The position numbers were made by a program, and so were the translations under genes. A stretch of 64,000 nt of DNA from Prosthecobacter sp. (lineage in GTDB: Bacteria; Verrucomicrobiota; Verrucomicrobiia; Verrucomicrobiales; Verrucomicrobiaceae). The notes under the pieces are model-generated. The model saw only the letters and a list, made by a program, of their open reading frames with translations. It did no database searches and had not been told where the DNA came from. Shown here piece after piece: positions 59,664 to 64,000 of the stretch. The stretch covers positions 1 through 64,000 of the forward strand of contig NZ_JACSRD010000146.1 in the NCBI RefSeq assembly GCF_014879935.1. The letters are read 5' to 3'. Every line of letters starts with the position of its first letter. The stretch's first letter is position 1.

Positions 59664-62642
59664 TTACGGGTGAGTGATCGCCTCATCGAGATTCAACACC
59701 GCACGGCACACCGACGTCCACAGCGCTTCGCCGTCGAGTTTGTTGGCGCGTTGTTTGGCGAGGAAGGTTTTGAGCATGGTCAGCTCATCGGCGGCGGGCG
59801 GGCGGGTGAGGCAGCGGCGAAAGGTGTTGGTGAGGCGGGAGTCGTCGTCGGGGGATTCGGCGATGACGGCTTTGGCCATGGCTTGGGCGGCTTCCATGAA
59901 CATCTGGTCGTTGAGTAGCGTGAGGGCTTGCAGCGGGCTGTTGGAGACATCGCGACGGGCAAGACAGGCCTCGCCGGTGGGCGCGTCGAAGGTGGTGGCC
60001 ATGGCGAAGGGGGCGGTGCGCTTCGTGAAGGTGTAGAGGCTGCGACGGTAGCGGTCCTCGCCCTCGCTGGTCTTCCATTCCACTTTGCCGTAAGTGCCCT
60101 CGGTGGTGACGCTGGCTGGCTGCGGCGGATACACGCCCGGGCCGCCCATTTTGAGTGAGAGCACGCCGGCGGCTTTGAGCGCGGAATCGCGGATGATTTC
60201 GGCATCGAGGCGGAAGCGTGGGGCGATGACGTAGAGCGAGTTTTCCAACTCGCTGTTTTCTGAACGAGTTGGAAAACTCGTTCTACGGCTGGCCTGCTTA
60301 TACGTCTGCGACATCACGATGAGCTTGTGCAGCTTTTTGAGGCTCCAGCCTTGCTTCACAAACTCCACGGCGAGCCAGTCGAGCAGCTCAGGATGGCTCG
60401 GCGCCTCGCTTTGATAACCAAAGTCCTCCAAGCTCTTAACAAGGCCGCGTCCAAAAAAGGCCTGCCACTGGCGGTTCACGGTGACACGGGCGGTGAGCGG
60501 GTTTTCGGGGCTGAAAAGCCACTTCGCGAAGGTGAGTCGGTTGGCAGGCGCGTTCTTCGGCAGCGAGGGCAGGAAGGCGGGCACAGCAGGTGGCACGATT
60601 TCCTTCGGCTGGAGGTATTCGCCGCGATGGTAGCGATTCGTGGGACGCGGATTCGACGCCGGACGCTCCTTCAATGCCAGCGTGGCCTGTCCACGCGGCA
60701 TCTGACGACGCGCAGCAAGCAAAGGCGCGGCAGCTTGCTTCATCTCGGGAGCAGTTTCGAGAAAACGCATCAGCACTTCTGACTTCTGACCTCTGACTTC
60801 TGACTTCTGCTCCGCGAGTGCATTCTCGACTTCCAACGGATGCCCGGTGGCCTCAGCGTGATCGCTAGTGGTCACGGAGAGGCGGAAATGACCAAGCGGG
60901 CAGGCGAAGTGCTTCTCGAAGAGCATTTTCAAATCGAAGCCATTCGTGAGATCGACCGGCTTCTCGAAATGAAACACCGCGGCGTGGCTTTGACCGTAAC
61001 CGCCGAGCACCTGCCAGCCGCTGCTCATCTCGGCGTCGAGCGTGGCCATGGCGTTGTTGGTCTTTTTCGCGGCGGCTTTGCGTGCGGCTTTCTTCGTCGG
61101 CTTCGCAGCGGCGGCGGCATCGTTGATCTTGTCTTCCTCTTCTTCGTTGGTGGCCTCGGCGTTCGTGATCTTCACGCGCTGTCCGTTTTGGAAGGCCTGC
61201 AGCTCGCTGAGGAAGAATCCGCCGATGGGGCCTTCGTAGTAAGTGAGTCCGGGGCCGTCGTTCGGCAGGCTGGGATGGCTGGCGACCTCAAGTTTGATGG
61301 CGGTGACGCCTTTGATCGGCGCTTTGAAGCTCAAATCATAGACATCGCTCTTCGAGATGTCGCCACTGCCGAGGATGAAGCCGTCGGGCTGCTGCTCGAG
61401 ATGTGGCATGGTGGTCTTCATGGCCGTGGGGCGGATGATTTGCCAGTTCGAGGCCCGTTTCGACTCGCCTTCGATCCAGCCGGCAAAACGGCTCTGCATC
61501 GCCGCCTCGCCTCCGGGGAACCTTTTCGGCAAATCGGCCTCCAGCTTTGCGATGCGCTCCGCGTGGGCTTTTTGCTGCGCTTCGATGTCGGGCGTCGGGA
61601 TGTGGTAGGTCGGCTCGTCGGCGTTGTTGAGCAGCGCCATGACGCTGTAGTAGTCGGTGTGCAGGATGGGATCGTATTTGTGCGTGTGGCACTGGCAGCA
61701 GTTCAGCGTGAGGCCCATCCACGCCGTACCAGTGACGCCGACGCGATCGACCATGGCGTAAAAGCGGTATTCATTCGGATCGATGCCGCCTTCCTCGTTC
61801 AGCATCGTGTTTCGATGAAAGCCGGTCGCGATGATGTCCTCCGCCGTGGCATTTGGGAGCATGTCTCCGGCGAGCTGCTTGATGCTGAACTGGTCGAAGG
61901 GCATGTCGTCATTCAGCGCCTTCACCACCCAGTCACGGTAAGGCCAGATCTGACGCGGCCGATCTTTCTCAAACCCATTCGTGTCGGCGTAGCGTGCGAG
62001 ATCCAGCCAGCGACGCGCCCAGCGTTCGCCGTATGGTTTGGAGGCGAGGAGGGTATCGACGAGCTTTTCGTAGGCTTGACCGGATTGACCGGATTGACTT
62101 TGGACGAAGGCGTCGGCTTCGGCGGGTGTGGGGGGGAGGCCCGTGAGGTCGAGATAGAGGCGGCGGACGAGGGTGTAGGGGTCGGCTTCGGGGGAAGGTT
62201 TGAGACCTTCTTTTTCGAGACGCTCACGAATGAAATGATCGATGCTGGCCTTCGGGTCCTTCGAAGGCTGTGGCGGTGAGTAGGCCCAATGCGCCTCATA
62301 CTTGGCCCCTTCGGCAATCCATTGCTTCAGGATGCTCTTCTCCTTGTCGGAGAGCACCTTCTTCGTGTGCGGCGGCGGCATGATCTCGTCCTCGTCGGTG
62401 GAGAGGATGCGTTTCACGACCTCGCTGGCGCCCGGTTTGCCGGGAATGATGGCGATCTCGCCGGATTTGCCCGCGCCGTGGGCGGAGGCCTGCAAATCAA
62501 GGCGCAGCTTGCCTTTGCGGGCCTTGTCATCCATGCCGTGGCAGGTGAAGCACTGCTGCGCGAGCACCGGACGCACGTCCCGATTGAAATCGAGGGCAGT
62601 GGCGGTGCTGGCGAGCAGAAAAAGAAGGAAGGGGGGCTTCAT
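59664..62642 (-). CDS. Exported planctomycete-type cytochrome c protein, DUF1549/DUF1553
   Basis: 992 residues from the ATG that opens a signal peptide (MKPPFLLFLLASTATALDF). Haem motif CFTCH in the PSCyt1-type domain (VRPVLAQQCFTCHGMDDKAR), DUF1549 (IDHFIRERLEKEGLKPSPEAD, YLDLTGLPPTPAEAD, ARRWLDLARYADTNGFEKD), a central discoidin-like part, and DUF1553 (RLTFAKWLFSPENPLTARVT, VNRQWQAFFGRGLVKSLEDF, DAPTGEACLARRDVSNSPLQ). Probably a periplasmic redox protein working with the DUF1501 protein; the substrate is unknown, though such pairs are often linked to polysaccharide use. Two repeat elements lie inside the coding sequence and add residues in variable loops. Confidence 0.93.
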   Translation of the reverse strand: MKPPFLLFLLASTATALDFNRDVRPVLAQQCFTCHGMDDKARKGKLRLDLQASAHGAGKSGEIAIIPGKPGASEVVKRILSTDEDEIMPPPHTKKVLSDKEKSILKQWIAEGAKYEAHWAYSPPQPSKDPKASIDHFIRERLEKEGLKPSPEADPYTLVRRLYLDLTGLPPTPAEADAFVQSQSGQSGQAYEKLVDTLLASKPYGERWARRWLDLARYADTNGFEKDRPRQIWPYRDWVVKALNDDMPFDQFSIKQLAGDMLPNATAEDIIATGFHRNTMLNEEGGIDPNEYRFYAMVDRVGVTGTAWMGLTLNCCQCHTHKYDPILHTDYYSVMALLNNADEPTYHIPTPDIEAQQKAHAERIAKLEADLPKRFPGGEAAMQSRFAGWIEGESKRASNWQIIRPTAMKTTMPHLEQQPDGFILGSGDISKSDVYDLSFKAPIKGVTAIKLEVASHPSLPNDGPGLTYYEGPIGGFFLSELQAFQNGQRVKITNAEATNEEEEDKINDAAAAAKPTKKAARKAAAKKTNNAMATLDAEMSSGWQVLGGYGQSHAAVFHFEKPVDLTNGFDLKMLFEKHFACPLGHFRLSVTTSDHAEATGHPLEVENALAEQKSEVRGQKSEVLMRFLETAPEMKQAAAPLLAARRQMPRGQATLALKERPASNPRPTNRYHRGEYLQPKEIVPPAVPAFLPSLPKNAPANRLTFAKWLFSPENPLTARVTVNRQWQAFFGRGLVKSLEDFGYQSEAPSHPELLDWLAVEFVKQGWSLKKLHKLIVMSQTYKQASRRTSFPTRSENSELENSLYVIAPRFRLDAEIIRDSALKAAGVLSLKMGGPGVYPPQPASVTTEGTYGKVEWKTSEGEDRYRRSLYTFTKRTAPFAMATTFDAPTGEACLARRDVSNSPLQALTLLNDQMFMEAAQAMAKAVIAESPDDDSRLTNTFRRCLTRPPAADELTMLKTFLAKQRANKLDGEALWTSVCRAVLNLDEAITHP
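60231..60286. repeat. 22-bp inverted repeat inside the DUF1549/DUF1553 gene
   Basis: Arms 60231-60252 and 60265-60286 (core CGAGTTTTCCAACTCG) match at 21 of 22 positions with a 12-bp spacer. On the coding strand it encodes RTSFPTRSENSELENSLYV, in a place where no conserved motif is expected. It looks like an inserted mobile palindromic element kept in frame. Confidence 0.65.
60776..60810. repeat. Five tandem 7-bp repeats inside the DUF1549/DUF1553 gene
   Basis: CTTCTGA, CTTCTGA, CCTCTGA, CTTCTGA, CTTCTGC: five head-to-tail 7-base units. On the coding strand this gives AEQKSEVRGQKSEVLM, a charged loop. The unit is not a multiple of three, so gain or loss of one copy would break the frame. Confidence 0.7.
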
Positions 62643-62738
62643 CGCGGAATAAACGAACGACGAAGGCAGATTTCGCCAGTTGAACCGGGGAGAGGCCAAC
62701 ATGACAAGCCGGGGGCACGATCCGACAATCTCGGACGA

Positions 62739-64000
62739 TCACCGACGACGGCGACGCAGGAGGGCGATCAGGCCGAAAAGGACCAGCGTGGCCCGGCCCG
62801 GTTCCGGCACCACGACGACAATGCCATGGCTGAAGAACAGGCTGGTGTCATAGAGCAGATCCGGCAGGCTCAGGTCCGGCAGCCCGAGGTCGCCCACGAG
62901 GCCATCACCCCGTCCCATGCCGCCGGTGCTGAAGCCGTTGGGGTTCACGCTGGACCAGTCGAGCAGATTGAAGACATCACCAAAGACCGGCTGGTAATCA
63001 GCGCCATTGTCATTGGTGAAGCTGATGATGCCACCGCTGTTCATGGTGAAGGAGCCGGTCACGACGACGCGGTCGTGATTGCCGCCCGTCTGCGTGTCGT
63101 AGGCGTCGCCCTGGGTGGTGATCCAGGTGTCGAAATCGCCGGTCCCGAGGTGGAGGAGGAAATTGGCGGAGTCGTTGTAGTCAGCACCGTTGGTGGCACC
63201 CATCTGGAGGGTGAGTCGGGTGACTCCCGTCGCATCACCTGCCAGTTCGAGATTGCCGTTCACGGTGAAGGTGCCGATTGCATCGCCCGCAGTGGCGACG
63301 GAGGCAGGGTCGGAGGACATGCCGGGGCTGAGGAAGCCGGGGGAGCCACTCGTGCCGATGATGAATGTTCCAGAGCCCGTGGCCACGGTGCCGGCACCAC
63401 TGACGGGGCCGTTGAAGGTGAAGTCGCCAGCGTTGGAGGCGGAGAAATCGAGCGTGCCGGCCGCCGCGACCTCGATCCAGCTCGTGGAGGAGATGTCCGT
63501 GTCGCCAGCGAGGGCGAGTGTGCCTTCGGCGATGGTCGTCTTGCCGGTGTAAGTGGTGTTTGGATTGTCGAGTGTCACCGTTCCGGGGCCTTCCTTGCGA
63601 ATGTTGAGCGTGTCGCCGGGGTCTGCGGTGGTGATGGGGCCGGAGATGAGCACACCGCCGCCCGCGTCGTTGGAGGACGAGATCAGGGTCAGCTCGCGGA
63701 TGTTGTCCACGCCCGGAAGCGTGAGGTGCTGCAGGGTGATCGCTCCTGCGAACTCGGTGGTGCCGCTGGTGAAGGTGCCGCCGATGTAGGTGGCTCCGCT
63801 GCCGTTGGTGTCGTTGATGTCGATGTCGGTGCTGATGTAGAGATCCGGGACGGCGGCGATGAGGCCGACATCCGGGCCGGCATCATCGGCCAGCCAGTAA
63901 ACAGGATCCGTGCCGTCGCCATTGACGGTGGTGACGTCCGTCGTGGCCACAAAGAAACGGCCGCCAGCGTGCGTGGCACCGTGTGTGACGAGGATGCTGG
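62739..64000 (-). CDS. PEP-CTERM beta-strand-repeat surface protein (N-terminus beyond the window)
   Basis: At least 420 residues; the frame is open to the last base, reading SILVTHGATHAGGRFF before the GTG at 63950, so the gene continues past the window. One autotransporter-associated beta-strand unit (NPNTTYTGKTTIAEGTLALAG), then the usual late domain of such proteins (GTFTVNGNLELAG, NHDRVVVTGSF, GDVFNLLDW). The C-terminus is a PEP-CTERM sorting signal: VPEPGRAT, a hydrophobic helix (LVLFGLIALL) and RRRRR. Such proteins are exported and processed by an exosortase, which is not in this window. Confidence 0.9.
   Translation of the reverse strand, partial: SILVTHGATHAGGRFFVATTDVTTVNGDGTDPVYWLADDAGPDVGLIAAVPDLYISTDIDINDTNGSGATYIGGTFTSGTTEFAGAITLQHLTLPGVDNIRELTLISSSNDAGGGVLISGPITTADPGDTLNIRKEGPGTVTLDNPNTTYTGKTTIAEGTLALAGDTDISSTSWIEVAAAGTLDFSASNAGDFTFNGPVSGAGTVATGSGTFIIGTSGSPGFLSPGMSSDPASVATAGDAIGTFTVNGNLELAGDATGVTRLTLQMGATNGADYNDSANFLLHLGTGDFDTWITTQGDAYDTQTGGNHDRVVVTGSFTMNSGGIISFTNDNGADYQPVFGDVFNLLDWSSVNPNGFSTGGMGRGDGLVGDLGLPDLSLPDLLYDTSLFFSHGIVVVVPEPGRATLVLFGLIALLRRRRR

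Overview
The window looks like a Verrucomicrobiota chromosome, most likely the Prosthecobacter/Verrucomicrobium side. No 16S or marker search was possible, so this rests on gene content. The G+C is high. There is a compact cell-wall/division (dcw) cluster. There are planctomycete-type exported cytochrome and Tat proteins (DUF1549/DUF1553 with DUF1501, and DUF1592 with DUF1552). There are very large repeat-rich surface proteins, and one PEP-CTERM protein ending in an arginine run. No rRNA, tRNA or CRISPR array was recognised.

Layout. 0-5.4 kb: a 1,768-residue mosaic surface protein (RCC1 repeats, anchor-D domains, delta-60 repeats, fibrinogen-like domain) whose N-terminus looks lost. 5.5-6.1 kb: a Lys/Ala/Pro-rich protein on the minus strand. 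6.4-19.2 kb: the dcw cluster rsmH-ftsL-ftsI-murE-murF-mraY-murD-(LysM protein)-ftsW-murG. Most junctions overlap as ATGA/GTGA, but two are opened by inverted repeats lying directly on the murF and ftsW start regions. mraZ is missing before the cluster, and murC, ddl and ftsQ/A/Z are missing after it. 19.2-23.9 kb: an aldo/keto reductase, a polyvalent-protein-type kinase coupled to nadB, and an exported protein. 23.9-31.1 kb: an Hsp70 and a membrane Ser/Thr kinase on the minus strand, diverging from trpD and a small membrane protein.

31.1-40.3 kb is a minus-strand block: Gfo/Idh oxidoreductase, DUF1592 cytochrome, two ATPases, DUF1552. DUF1592 and DUF1552 genes are normally neighbours. Here they are separated by a two-ATPase operon with its own promoter and a perfect 14-bp palindrome at the predicted start of transcription. 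The larger ATPase gene has a sharp G+C step: its ATPase/winged-helix half is near 70%, its repeat half near 50%. That is what exchange of a sensor domain would leave. This module is the best candidate here for an undescribed system. A second gene pair of the same type (DUF1553/DUF1501, 58-62.6 kb) is likewise split by a small, A+T-richer gene coupled to both neighbours.

40.3-41.2 kb holds two broken minus-strand genes: one like a CTP-dependent riboflavin kinase, one like a Uma2 nuclease. Each is broken at a T4 run, so either decay or base-calling error is possible. 41.7-57.8 kb is one gene for a surface protein of about 5,380 residues with roughly 19 autotransporter-associated beta-strand units and two paralogous beta-propellers. 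It shares a C-terminal module with the first protein of the window, probably a sorting or anchoring signal. The window ends inside a PEP-CTERM protein gene that continues past base 64000.
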